The notes under the pieces: generated by a model
Databases searched by the model: none
The model's input: only the letters and a program-made list of their open reading frames with translations
Told to the model about the DNA's origin: nothing
Source: Paracyclopina nana
Taxonomy: Eukaryota > Arthropoda > Copepoda > Cyclopoida > Cyclopettidae
Direction of reading: 5' to 3'
Assembly (NCBI GenBank): GCA_019096065.1
Contig: JAGUCH010000007.1
Coordinates: 2,812,501 to 2,876,500 of the forward strand
DNA length: 64,000 bases
Part shown: positions 1 to 12,500 of the stretch, in pieces
How positions within the stretch are numbered: position 1 is the stretch's first letter
How the letters are laid out: every line of letters starts with the position of its first letter
Position numbers and translations under genes: made by a program

Positions 1-1212
1 TCAACTCCACTCCAGCCGGAACGACAATGGGCCTGAAGGACAGCGAATGTGGGCAAATCGGGGTGACCATGATGGCTGGGACCGAGGGGTGGATCATGGA
101 GGCTCCGGCGGCCACCGCGTAGGCCGTGCTACCCGTGGGCGTGGACACGATGAGGCCATCGCCCTGCACCGAGGTGATGAGCTTGCCGTCCAGGTAGAGG
201 TCTATGTTGGACAAATAGGGTGAAGGTCCCCGGTCGATGACGACCTCGTTGAGGACCAATAGGTTGGTGGTGGGTGTGGAGCCTCCCTGAAACTTGAGGC
301 TCTTGGTCAAACTGGCCACTTTATTGGTGTCCACCTCAGCAGGAGGAGAAACGCCTTGTTCGCCCGGTCGTTTTCGCATCACGATGCATCGCAGTCGGCT
401 GCGTAGCGTCAAAGCAGCATGGCCTACGAGTTCAATTGATGAAATGAGCAGGCTCGTGCATGAACATTCGAGCAAATATACCTTCCAAGACGTGCGTGAC
501 CTGCTGCTCAAAGTTGTCAATTTCGAAGGGAGTGAGAAAGCCGAGCGATCCCAAATGGAACGCCATGACCGGTGGCACCGACTGCTGGAACAAAGAGGAG
601 GCGTAGAGGAGCGTTCCGTCCCCACCGAGGCAGACGATGAAGTCAATCTTGTCCGTGAGGTCATCCTTGCCCTCCGTGAAAGTCATGAGCTTTTCCCTGA
701 TGTGAGAGGTGAAAGACGGGTTCTGGGTGAGCATCGTGTCATCCATCACGGCCTCCTCCACAAACACGACCATCCGCTTCACCTCGATGAACCATTTGAC
801 AAGTTGGATGAAGGGCGGGATCACGGTGGCGTCTCGCACCTTCTTTATCACGAGCACGGTCAATGGGGGCTTGTACCAAGTCAGCCTCTGCGAAGCTGGG
901 TCTTGGATGGTCCTAACAACGATACTGATCTGTATAGGCACACGTTAATGCACGATCCAGTCGAACTTACATCACCATTGCGGAATTCTTCATGATCCGA
1001 CCACATGGTCCAAACTGCTGAAACGGGCTTGGGGCATTGAGCGACCGTGTTCTCCTGGCCAAATGAAAAAGAAGCAAAAAATTAGAGTTTGCGCTGATTC
1101 GCGGTCGCGGAGGAAAAGTGTACGGTTTGCGAGCGGCGCAAGCTTGATGATGATGGTTGATCTTGCGCAGGAACTGGTTAAACTCCAAATCTCGAATGCG
1201 CAGCACCTTCAT
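1..1212 (-). CDS. NADK: NAD kinase (cytosolic type), C-terminus outside window
   Basis: Phosphorylates NAD+ to NADP+ with ATP. Four exons join in frame: 1212-1124, 1054-971, 912-482 and 423 to the window edge. The catalytic GGDGT motif is visible in '[16 protein letters not shown]'. Other family stretches are '[18 protein letters not shown]', '[15 protein letters not shown]' and, in the last exon, '[19 protein letters not shown]' and '[18 protein letters not shown]'. The 342 codons seen cover the fold except the C-terminal tail, which lies left of base 1. The start ATG at 1212 gives a 29-residue leader spliced by a 69-nt intron; this first exon is less certain than the rest because the frame also stays open through that intron. 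The family assignment is very secure. Confidence 0.93.
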
Positions 1213-1449
1213 GGCTGGGCTAGCAGGAAGAGACTGTTGCTAATTTCTCCCGCAGCCAGGAATTCTGATGAGCATGCAATCAGAGACAAGGTTGATTGAT
1301 GTCTCGATCCTACTCTGCTCTTTTAATTACGGCTGCGAAAGCAGTGTATGATAAGAGTAGGTCAGGGGGTCAAATGATGCTTCATTCGTTGAATAATGGC
1401 TTTTTGCATCACCAATTAGATCTAGCGCTCCATATTAAAAGAATTGCAA

Positions 1450-2748
1450 TTACGGAACATTGAGGCTGAATTTTCCCATTGAAGGAAATCCCGTTTTTTC
1501 TGGCACAAATTTACACTCGTATTGCACGCTGCCGTCGTCCTTCTTCACAGCTTCACAGTGAAAGTCGAGGGGCTCCTGCGTTTGAGGGTTCTCCATGGTC
1601 ATCTTCAAGGTATCTGGTAGCTCATCATCATCATCATGAGGGCTAAGCTCCTCGATCTTCTGGATCACATCCATGATTGGCTGCTGCATTTGCTGCTTCT
1701 TCCTGCTCGCATTCCTCGTAACATGAACTCGATTTGATGAGTCCTTAATCTGATCCATATTATGTCATTATTTCAGCTACGAATATGTGTTGTAGTGTAG
1801 ATACGTGTGTACACAGCAGTCAGCTGTTTCATAGATATTCTGTAGGCTTTCTCCTTTTCTGGCCTTCATCACACACCGCGAGTAGACCAGAAACTTTGTA
1901 TAGTAGTTAGGCGCGCGTTCATAGCCTTCACGCATGTCCCTTTTGTGCAATAGCAAATTCAAAATCGATTGAAAATCCAATACAGCAAATTACAGGTAAA
2001 CCTTGTGGGAATAGACTTACTCCTCCATGAGGATGTCCTTCAAGGACTTTGGACTATGTAACTCCATAAAAAGCTGTAGGATATTTCACGAGGTGATTAT
2101 GGGCACAAAATGCAAGTCTACGCACGTGAGCTGCTCGCACATACACTGGGCTGAATTCCACTCATCTTTTGAAAATACTAGATTTTGATCATAGCATAAA
2201 TAAGGCCATATGTGCGTGCAAAAGTAAACACACATACATATAGCGTAGAACAGCTGAAGTGGCGAAACAACAGGTCTCTTCTTTTTTTCTCTTCTTATCG
2301 AGAAAGCCAAATTTCACCAATTCAGCAAAGTATTTTGCGCTGTTGCGCACAATTAATGTGCGTAGTTGACATGCAATGGCTACAATAGTTTCACTTACAA
2401 AAGCAGAGGTTTACAGTGCGACCTCACACACTCGTCATCACTGTAATTTTCAATTTCAATGTCCATGCTTTTTTACTGGCCACACTCAAATCGAGCATAT
2501 AGATAACACTAAAGTAATGATTGTGCTGTGCGCAACAGCGCCCATGCGCTTAATTATTCATGAAATCAATAAAATGCACGCGTGTACTACCTGAATCCTT
2601 TGACCTTCTCCTCGAGTTTGGAGGCCGCGGTCGATCTCAATGGCAAGGGGTTGCCGTCCCTAGCCTCGGACGAGGCCAAGTCCTCTTCATCAGTCAACGT
2701 AGCCTCCTTAGCCAATTTCTGGGCCAACTTCAGGGTGTGCTCCTCCAT
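1450..2748 (-). CDS. Unidentified small gene, tentative exons
   Basis: I do not recognise this protein. The last exon (about 1743-1450) encodes a charged segment with an Asp run ('SPHDDDDELPDTL') and ends in a beta-rich-looking tail ('YECKFVPEKTGFPSMGKF'). Two upstream exons fit by phase: 2067-2021, beginning ATG with 'MELHSPKSLKDILMEE' before GTAAGT, and about 1939-1792 ('YERAPNYYTKFLVYSRCVM') after an AAAAG acceptor. A further short open exon at 2748-2591 starts with ATG, is rich in Lys/Glu and ends at a GTAGTA donor, but its phase does not join the 2067 exon, so it may be a separate isoform or not coding. Codon use and open frames suggest a real gene; no function is proposed. Confidence 0.4.
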
Positions 2749-3438
2749 TCTTTTGTTGAAATTAGAGCAAAAAAGTGATTTAATGTCGCGCATGTCAAAG
2801 CATTGCTGCAAATTACCAGAGAAATCCAGCTATACACACAACTCAGTTTCAAAAGGGAGGGAATGTTTAAATTGGCAAAAAAAATGAGAGGAAGCCGAAA
2901 AAACGAAGTTATCGCAGGAAAGTGAGCTGGTGTACGTTGTCACACTTTTTTCCCGTTTTCATTCACCTTTACCTCTGTGACGAGTAGCAAAAATGAATCG
3001 AAAAAGTCAATTCTTGTGGAGCAAAAATTAAATCTTTGCAAAAATTCTGCTTTAAAAAAGGCTTAGCTCTCTGCTTTTAGGATGCATGCATGTGCGTTAT
3101 TTGCTCAGGATATGTCTGAAAGAAGCCGTGCCAATCGAGTAATTTGTCATGGCTACGAATTGCTGAATCACTTACTTGTTGAACAATTGGTTCTTCGACA
3201 GTGGCAGCAGCAGTATGATATGGAGTCACGAAGAATCTTAAGACGAAAACCTGTCCAGGTCAGTCGTGAGCACCAGCATGCCTTGGCACACAAGCCAGGT
3301 CGGTTGTTCAGGGCCAGCCCGAGAAAGTTTTTCGCCTCAAACCTTCGGCATTATTTTCCCTCGTCGTTGCCAAAGGCATCATCATCGGATTCCAAGGTCC
3401 ATAATCGTGAGGAAAAAATACTACATGAAAAATCTTTC
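2749..3438. other. Intergenic stretch between unknown gene and RhoGAP 3' end
   Basis: AT-rich sequence. A plus-strand open frame at 3082-3522 has a basic, composition-driven translation with no family resemblance and runs into the RhoGAP 3' region; I regard it as non-coding. Confidence 0.5.
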
Positions 3439-3444
3439 TTTATT
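3439..3444 (-). terminator. Poly(A) signal of the RhoGAP gene
   Basis: AATAAA on the minus strand, 75 nt beyond the TAA stop at 3519-3521. It fits as the 3' end of the long RhoGAP isoform. Confidence 0.6.
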
Positions 3445-3518
3445 CGTTTCTTTTCTACCATCCACAAGAAAGAGAAGGTCATCTATAGAAGAAGACGGGA
3501 AAACATTTATCACAGATT

Positions 3519-6500
3519 TTAAACTTGCGACTCCAGCAGGGAAGTGAACGGGTAAAAGGCCGCCGAGGTCGCCAGCACAGAGTCGGGAAGGGACAGCCTT
3601 CGGCCAATGAGGCTCAAGTCGGGGCTCGACTTGCCCATTTTCTTCTGCCGCATGATCCATTGGCCGAGGCTGCGGTTGACATTCATCATCACCGACTGAT
3701 GATACGAGGCTGGATCAAAGGCCTCCACCTCCGCAACAGTAGCCGCGTGGTCATCGTGGTTGCGCTGCTCGGGCTCACTTTCCACCGCAGCGTTGTCTAG
3801 ATCCAGATCAGCGAAATCTTGGGTCCCACCCACCGTGTGACGTCGTCGCAGCCTTCTATTTTTGGCCTTTAATCGACTCGATGAGGAGCTCGTGGCCTCC
3901 AAATTTTCACCAGCAGCAGCAACGGCCTCCATTTCGTCACTTGGAGGTCGCAATTTCGGCTGATGGTGCTTATCAACCAGACGGCCTCGTTTCAGCTCGC
4001 TCTTCTTGCTGTTCTTCTGCTGCTCGCTCAAAATCGACAATTGCTTCGCATTGCACACCTTGTGGCTGTCCTCGCCGAGGCTGATGGATCGACAATTTTT
4101 GCCGGTCGTGGCTTGCTTGGGATTGATCTCCGACACCCGGCGAAAGTTTGCCACTTTGCTTGGCGTCGACTGAACGGAAGAGGTGTCAGATTGGCTTCCT
4201 CCGGAGTAATTGGGATCCAGCAGTATCTTCATCTTTTCATCAAAGTCCGCAGTCAAAGAGGTCAGCATGGAATCTGCAACAGGACAATGCTCACATCTAA
4301 CACTATAGCATGACAACATTAATTTACCGCTAGTCGTCGATGGCTCGGGGGTGGGAATCAAGGTGGGCAGTTGATTTGGCACAAATAGTTGAGTGTCGGT
4401 GGGGGACTTGACCAGCTTCAACCTCTTCAATGTGTCATGTGACGTCACTTTGTTGGTGTCGAACTCAAACGGGGTCAGTGGCTGGTGGTGATGTGGGCTA
4501 TTGGCAGCCGTCAATTCGCCTAGAGATAGGCCTCGCGTGAGGACACCTGGTCGGTAGAGCATGGGCGGCCTCATCATCCGATCCGAAGGTTTTGTCATGC
4601 TTGGAGATCGGTAGGTCAAGTTGACGAAGCGATCTTGAGCCTGAAGCCGCTCGTTGAATGCATGCGGGGGGTAAGGATCATCCTGGAACAAAATGCCACC
4701 AGCCAGGTCATCCGTCCAGTTTTCCACGTGGCCATCTAAAAAAAGGAGGCAGAGACAAGTTAGTCCTGGGCTCGCAGCGAAAAGGTTAATTATGATAATA
4801 TAACGTAAAAACAGGGTTAGTGACGAAAAGCAGAACAACGTACACACGAGCAATCATCCCTCCCAAAGCAAAGTGTACCTCCAAATGAACAAGGGACTGA
4901 AATGCGAGAAAAGAAAAGCAGGCTACTGCAGCAGTAGGTCATCGACTGAAGTAGTTTTCGCAGCAGAAGCATCCGCCGAGTTGTTCACCGCTAAACAAGG
5001 AATATAAGATGATTTACAATCCTTTTTTTCGCAGCAAATGACACAATATTACATATTTGATGGGCCATGGTTAAACATCATGGCTTGATCCTTCTTAATA
5101 ATGTACATAGTAGCTGTGAAAGCCTGCGAAATTAGTCAGCACTTCATACCTGTTGTAGTCCTGTTCAAGTTGGGGCTGGAGTCTGGACGGCCTCGCATGA
5201 GATTGGCCCTCGTTTCATCCACAAATCTGCGAACTCGCTCCGCAGTGGCCTTCTCCAGGCCTTGGTAGGTCTCGATGGGGTATTTGACTTTCTTGCCATT
5301 GGAGTCCTCCTTGAATCCGGACTCGTCATAGCCTACCGTGGACACAATTCTGGAGGTCGAACTCGACATCATAGTCGACTCGACGTTGATCAAGTTCTCT
5401 TGAGAGGCCGTCGAGGTGGCTAAATTGGAGGTTGACATGGAGTTTCCAGCATTGACCATAAGCTGCGGCACAGCCGCCGCAATAGCAACTGCACCTTGGA
5501 ACACGGACTCGGAGTTCCTCCTGGAGGCAGCCAAGGCAGAGGAATCCAGCTTCTTCTCCATGGAGTCTTTTTTCGTGTTATTGCTGCCACTGCTGCTACT
5601 TGTCTTGTTCTGAGATCGCAGCATTTTCCTGTTGGCCGCTGAGATGATCCCGCTCACGATGTCCTTCGCACTCACATCCTTGCCACTACTCGTGGAGATT
5701 TTGCCCGAATCCTCCAGCTTCTGGAGGTTAGACAGCAGAAGGCCGTGGTTGGAGTGCTCCTGGCTAGAGTCCATAAGCTTGATGAGATCCATGTTGTTCT
5801 GGCCAGGGCTAGACATTGCCTCAAGGTCGGTAGTGTCATTGCCTTCTTCGAGATCTTCGTCTTCGTTGAAAAACCACTCAAAATTGGACAGAATGGATTC
5901 GATGATCCTGCACTGGTGAGACATGTCAGTCACCATGGACAGCATGTTGTCATCGGCTGGCCTCACCAAAGTTGGGCCAAAGACAATGGCCAAGTTACGT
6001 ATTTCCATTTTGTTGGTTTCGCAGCGCTCCATCACTTTGACGAGATGGCCACAAATGTGGTGGAGTGTGTCGAAGTTGACCTCGGGGAGCTCACGGATAA
6101 GTTTTCTCAGAGCGTTCAGCCGTCTATTGGCGTCTTCAATTTTTGAGGCCTCAATGAACACTCCGTACATTTCCTAAATGTGATGGATTGTCTGTATCGG
6201 AAAGTAGAGAGATCACAAGAAGAATTACCATAGTAAAAATGGGGTCAGGCAGTTTTCTGAAGAAGGACTTAAGGAGGCTTGTGACAATATTAACGTCATT
6301 CCACTTGGGATCATCCTGCTTCACAAACACCTCTTCGCCCCTAGTGTTGACCTGCTCGGTGAGCATGTTGACAGCCGCAGCATTGCCAGGCACACGATAA
6401 ATACCGACAATGTCCAAGCCCTTTTCTTCCACAATGCGACAGCATGTCCTCACCAAAAGAGGAACGCACTCCAGATCGGACATGGGGCATTCCTCCAACG

Positions 6501-9500
6501 GAACTCCTGACATAAAAAGTATGGCTACACTTGTTGACTTATTTCATGCTTACTACGGTTTTAGAAAGTACCTATCGATCCGCCCTCAGGGTAGGAGGTA
6601 TTCTGAGCCGGAGTCGAGCCCTGCATCCTTTTCCACTGCTTCGCCACTTTGCCCTTCCACGTTTTCTTGGAGCTCTCCTTATTCATAGGACCTTGGTCTG
6701 GAGTGGAGGATTTATAAAGGCTCGAAAACGACGATGAAATCATAAGTATATACCTGCTGACGGTTTCCTATTTTTTGTGGCAGGAGACTGGCCCGTGGGT
6801 GACCGGTTGCGGTGACTTGATGGGGTCGCTGCGGCTGAGGTCAATTTCCGCTGCTGGTGAGTGGACGAGGCCTTGATTCCAACAACAGCCTCCACAGATT
6901 GGACCCAGTGCTGCAGGCCAGCCTCGTTGTCTGCCTGGAACAAGGCCTCGGATCCGGCCTCCGTTCTGAGCCTGAAGACGTGCTTCTTCTTGGTGTAGTC
7001 CTCAGCTATTTCAATGCCAGACTCTGACAAAACTATTTGAGGCCACTCTTCGAAATTCGATGAGGAGTGCGATGGAGGCTGAAATCAATAAGAGCGTTAA
7101 AAGCCGTCAGGAGGAATGCCAAAAATGAGCTCTCTACCTCAGTGGAGGCCGCGAGCTTCTTGTCCTTGTACGCGTTGAGGCTGTCACACGTGAGCACCAC
7201 GTAGACATTTCTCCAGGAGCGATCGACAGACTTCTATGACAAGTAGAGGAAATCATATACAGTGAGTTGCTTTCAAATTGCAATGTATTTTGTACCTTTC
7301 CTTCCACTGCGGTCACCTTGCAGTGCAGCCAGCCCTCGCACAGGACCTCTGAGGAATGGCTTTGCAGATGTTGGAATGCTTGCTGTTGCTCGAATTCTGC
7401 TCTCTCTCCAAAAAGTGCCCTTATCCTCTGAATACTAGGGGCGTGTCTGGGCGTGCCCTCTCCGCCTTCCACGGTGCTGAAAGATAAGATAAGTGCAAAT
7501 CGATTTTCTCTCTCTCCCTTGACTCATCACCAGCGAGCACATTTGTGTGTACATGCAAGAGTGGGCGGTAAAAAGCTTACCTATTCTTGGGAGTGCTTGG
7601 ATGAGCATGCTCATGCTGATCCTCGTTGTCGGAATCCACGTGCATTCGGTCCTCTTTGGTGGCTCTCAAATACGAGACTCGTCTCAAATTGCGCTCCTCT
7701 TCATCATCTGCAATCAAAATCAAGTAGTTTTGGTGGGAAACGAACGACAGCAGTTTTACAATCGGATTCCCATAACTGAAGAAGCTACTTGACCACGCAC
7801 ACTCCCAGCACGCTGTGCGCATCAAGAGATTCGAACGTCATACACACAAAGGAAGTAAATGAATACCTAGATTACTTTGCTGCTGCTTCTTTTTCCTTCG
7901 TAAAACAACATTTGAGGAGGATCTAGAATTGCTTCCGTCATAGTGAGCATTGTTGTTGTTGTTAAAATGAGGCTGATATGTGTTGGGACTGCGATGATGT
8001 GCTAGTTGGTGATGTTGTAGTTGTTGATGATGATGATGATGGGAAAGAGCTGTCAAATAAAATGGGCTCCAGTTAGTATTAGCATAACACAAAGGATTGT
8101 CACGTTTTTTGTGACACAATTTCCAAAGATGTGGCTACATTTCAAAACCAATGAGTGTGACGGAAGGACATGCTAATTTGTTTGTTTTGGCCAAAACGAC
8201 AAGGTTGCAAAATTGCAGCCATAAACGAGGGAATTATTGCTCCGTGAAAATGAGCATGGCGCTTTCAATTAAGTATTTACCCGGAAGGTCAGGCCCATAA
8301 CTAAATAGCCTAATTATTCTTTACAGTATGCAAGAAACTCCCCCCATTATTACCCCAAGAAACAGCCACTTTTGTTTTCGAGCGCAATTATTTCACAAAG
8401 GAGATGAAAACTGCGATAATGATGGTTTGAGCTCAAAGATTTCTCTGTAAGGCAATCAAGTATTTCTTGATGAGCTCGTAAACAACAATAAATGTGGCGC
8501 GCGCAGCGAGAACTTGAAGGCCTTGCGAAATCGCACAAAAAATCCTCTCATCAAGCCGTGGGCTTAAGCAAAACAATCAGTCAAGTTGAAGAAACACAAT
8601 GGCACAAAAAAGGTCGGCGGACTGCTAATTGAAAGCTGCGCATTGGCAAGCAGTTCTTGATCAGTAATTGTACGTGAGAATGAAAACTTAAATTATACAA
8701 ATAGTAAATTGCTCTCAGCGATGTTGGATTTTTGCTTAAGCAATACCAATCCGTCTACAACCGGTACCACAAACTTTGCCACCATAAAAGATTGCGCAAA
8801 ATGCGTCAGTTGCATGAAGTGGAATAGCCCAAAATTTCTCAAACTCTGTGTCATCTGTGGCGAGCACACTAAGGGCCTGGTCATTTAGTGTGTTCAAAAT
8901 TTTTTTAGATTGATGTTTTTGGAGTGTCATGAAAAAGGTAACTTCATGACGCAAAGAATAGTGTCAAGGAGTGACAAACAGATGACCATGTAACTAGCAA
9001 CCAAAACAAACTTAACCAGATGACTTGATGAATTTTTCTACATTTTTTACCAAAAAGAGCCCAACTTTGCTTAGTATAACTTTCTGTTTACACTGGTAAC
9101 TCATGAATCAAAACAAACTTTTTTCCTTGTGTTTGTCTGAGTTGTGCTGTGTCGCAAAGTGACAAATTTTGGTAACTTCACTACACAATGTGTCAAGTTT
9201 TGCTCACATAGGGACAAAAAGCCTCAGATGACCAGGCCCTAAACTAGCTACGCACACGCCCAGACGGAAAATCTCAATTTGCATCGCGCATGCCCATACG
9301 CGCACACTTTTGACCATGTAGAGCAATAAATCCTCATTTTGTCAATCCAGAGCGTGGCTTTTTTCCATTTCACGCGTTTTAGTCACCTTTGGTGTTATTG
9401 TTATTGATGTTCGTGGAAACAGCTCGACCTTGCTTTTGGCTGCTGCGCATGATATTGCCGGGCGCGAACTCAGCAGCGGGGAGGATCAGCGGGGGGTAAT

Positions 9501-12500
9501 CGGGTCCACTGCCGCCCCCAAAGCCCACCCCGGCCGCAGCGAGCACGGGGCTGACGAGGGCCGAGGAGGCGGACAAAGTTTGCGTCAACGGGATGTGCAG
9601 CGAGCTCGGCCTTCGCGGCTTCAAGCTCACTGACGCGCTTCTGCTGTGACTCGGCCTCGGCGTCACTATGGAGGCCAAGCTGCCCATGTGCGACCTTTTC
9701 ACGAGGCCGGGAAAGTTGCGGCTCGGCTTGCGTCGATAGGGGCTATGGTGCACTAGGGCCGTGGAGGCCGCGGGGGGAGACGATGAGCCCGAGGAGGACG
9801 AGGCCAAGTTGGCCTCTTCATTCACCCACATTGTGCTGCTGCTGTATAATTCACATAGTTCCGAGTCTTTGACGCCACTGACTTCCTACCTCACCATACA
9901 TTTACGTACTAGCTAGGAGTCGTCCATGAAAAACGTGTCCGCCCGCCTCGCTGCTTTAGTATATGTATGTGGCAGCAAAGCGCACTTCGCCCAGCCATTT
10001 GACAAGGACTTGAACAGGCCTCAATGCTATATCATCTTATATGCCTTCAATTTGATACTGAATTGTGCACTACAACAGCGAGTTAGAACCATCGGTGGAC
10101 AGCCAAACGGCTTTGCAAAGAGAGGCCAAGTCAATATTGGTTAAACATCCTAAGTCCGGGCGCAAAAGTATGTCGATCGCATTCGGTATTTTTCTCGATT
10201 GCGCGCCCTGAGGAAACAATCAAAATGTGGACAGTCATCCATGAAAATACCATGCTATTTCTTGAACGGATATTGGTTTTCCCTCGGCAGTAGTGAGAAT
10301 TGGCAGCATCAGTGCTCGAAATGAGAGGATATTTCAGCACGTCCTCAGTTCTCCCCATTCCCTATGCTAACTAAGATGCTGGGTTTTTTGAAAAGGTCAT
10401 GCATAAATTCCTCGACAGCCTCAATGAACGAACCCAATCAATGCTCATCAACCGCAGAATAGAGCAAAAAACCATAATGACAAATCTAGTAGAGGAAATC
10501 CGGAACAGTGAGGCAAAAAAAGGAATCCTCGTATCAGTAATGACAACAGTTTTTCCTCGTAGCAGGTACATAAATAAAGAGACGGTAACCATTATTTTTA
10601 TGACTGACGGAAGAAACTTCCAACAACGCCTCCAAGTTCCATATGTGATAGTTATTGGGCCTAGCATTAGCACAGTGGGCTAAGCATACTTATACTATAA
10701 ACCGCCAACGACGACGAGGGTCAACAAAGAGTTTTGAGGCGCATGCATCGCCATGCAGTATTTTGATGGCCACTCACCCCCAGTGTGCACGGACAGGGAT
10801 GTGAGTCATGCTCGGGCATGAAATGCTGTAAGGATCCTTTTGTTGCCTAAGGGCGCGGTGGAAGCGCTTGAGTTCTTGGCATCTGGAGCTGAGCTGGGAA
10901 AGAAAGTGGCCAGTGCAAGTCGATCCAAAAGGAGATCTCAACGAGCGGCGACGCGAGTTTTCACTAATCAACTACCTGACACTGACCACTTTCATTTTCA
11001 GCCCAAGAAATTAGAAATTGTTGGGGTGGGAGATGACCGAAAAAAGAGAAATTACATATACGCGCTGATAATTGATCTGTCGGGACGGATATTTGGCGAG
11101 AATTTTCGGAATAATTAGCCTTATCGATATTGCTGGTTTTTACCATTTAGAAATTGATTCCCACGCATTTCTAATGCGAGCTGGCAAAAACGACTTTGAT
11201 CATCAGATACAGAGCTCTGCTGCTGCTGCTGCTGTGAAGGATTTATTCCACGGACTTACCATGATTGCTATTACTGCGCGCGCGATTTCACAATATCTTG
11301 CCGCGTTTCACTGCAGAAAAAAGCTATTTTTTTGGTCATCATCCGCGTTTTTGTACATACATCGAAAAGATGAAGCTTTGGTCCGCAATCCAAATTGGAG
11401 TTTCCCATTTTTGGAAAGAAGTTGTTTTGCCAACAGCAAAGAATGACAATAAATATGCTGATAATTTATTGGAGCGTTTGGATTATTGGAGGATGTAGAT
11501 GAACACCGCATAAATGTGCATATAAGGAAGGATACTGCTAGACTGGTTTTAATTCAGGACTGTGTCATAATAACCGACCCTTTTATATCTGCTACTTAGC
11601 ATGGCCAGAAAAGGCAATTTTGACGTGAATTGATACAAGTCAAAATACGCTTTATCCGATTTCGGGACAAAGCAAGGGCTTTAAATGCAAATTGTGAATG
11701 GATTTTGTGGCTACAAGCTCTATCAAAAAAAACCGTAGCCATAATGGAAGCTAACGGATGCAATAAAACAGCATTTTGACGCACGACAGCCTTGGCAGAA
11801 AATGGCTTTTTTTTTGTCGGGAAATTAGCGCGTGTGTAAATGATCACAAATGATGGTGATGATACTAGACCGCAGAATAATTTTCAATTTCACTAAAAAA
11901 CCACAGCATGGATAATCTAATCAATTTCTCTTGGCGCACTTGCACCTCGATAAAAGTCAACTAAAGAATGTAGCACCGTATTTTTACGCGTATGATTTGC
12001 AGCAGCCCGTTTTTAAGAGCCCACCGCAATGGCAAAAAGGTTGGAATTCTCAAAAGGTTTTTCTTTTGACCGCGTGCAAAGCGTTGCAAAAACGCGTCCA
12101 TTTCTTGCGCTCATCACGGTTTTTTTTTCGCGCTTAAAATTCATAAAAGAAGTAGGTCGACGGGCACGAGAGGAAGTTTGGCCTTCATTGCCATGATCTT
12201 TGAAAAGAGGTGTTCATTGACGTCGCAGCATATCCACAACTTGAAGCAATGCAGCAAAAACTACACCGCCAGTTCTGCCATGCAATCATCATGGCAAAGT
12301 TTGATTCGGGCACTACTACTTTGAAAAATGCTAAAATCAATTGATTCCCTTCCGGTTCTCATTACGGCCGTAATTGTGCGAAAAGGTCAACATAAAGATG
12401 GAGAGTAGAAGGGACTCGAATGGATGATTTTGATCATCACCAGCTGGGAGCGTTCGAAGCTAGCGGCGGCGGAAGCACTTTCACTCCCATGTAAATGGCC

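Noticed and set aside
3082..3522. A 146-codon plus-strand open frame
   Set aside because: Basic, low-information translation with no family features, ending in the RhoGAP 3' region.
9379..9386. Continuation of the RhoGAP alternative first exon to a stop
   Set aside because: A consensus donor (AAAG|GTGACT) ends the exon at 9387 and joins 8049 in frame.
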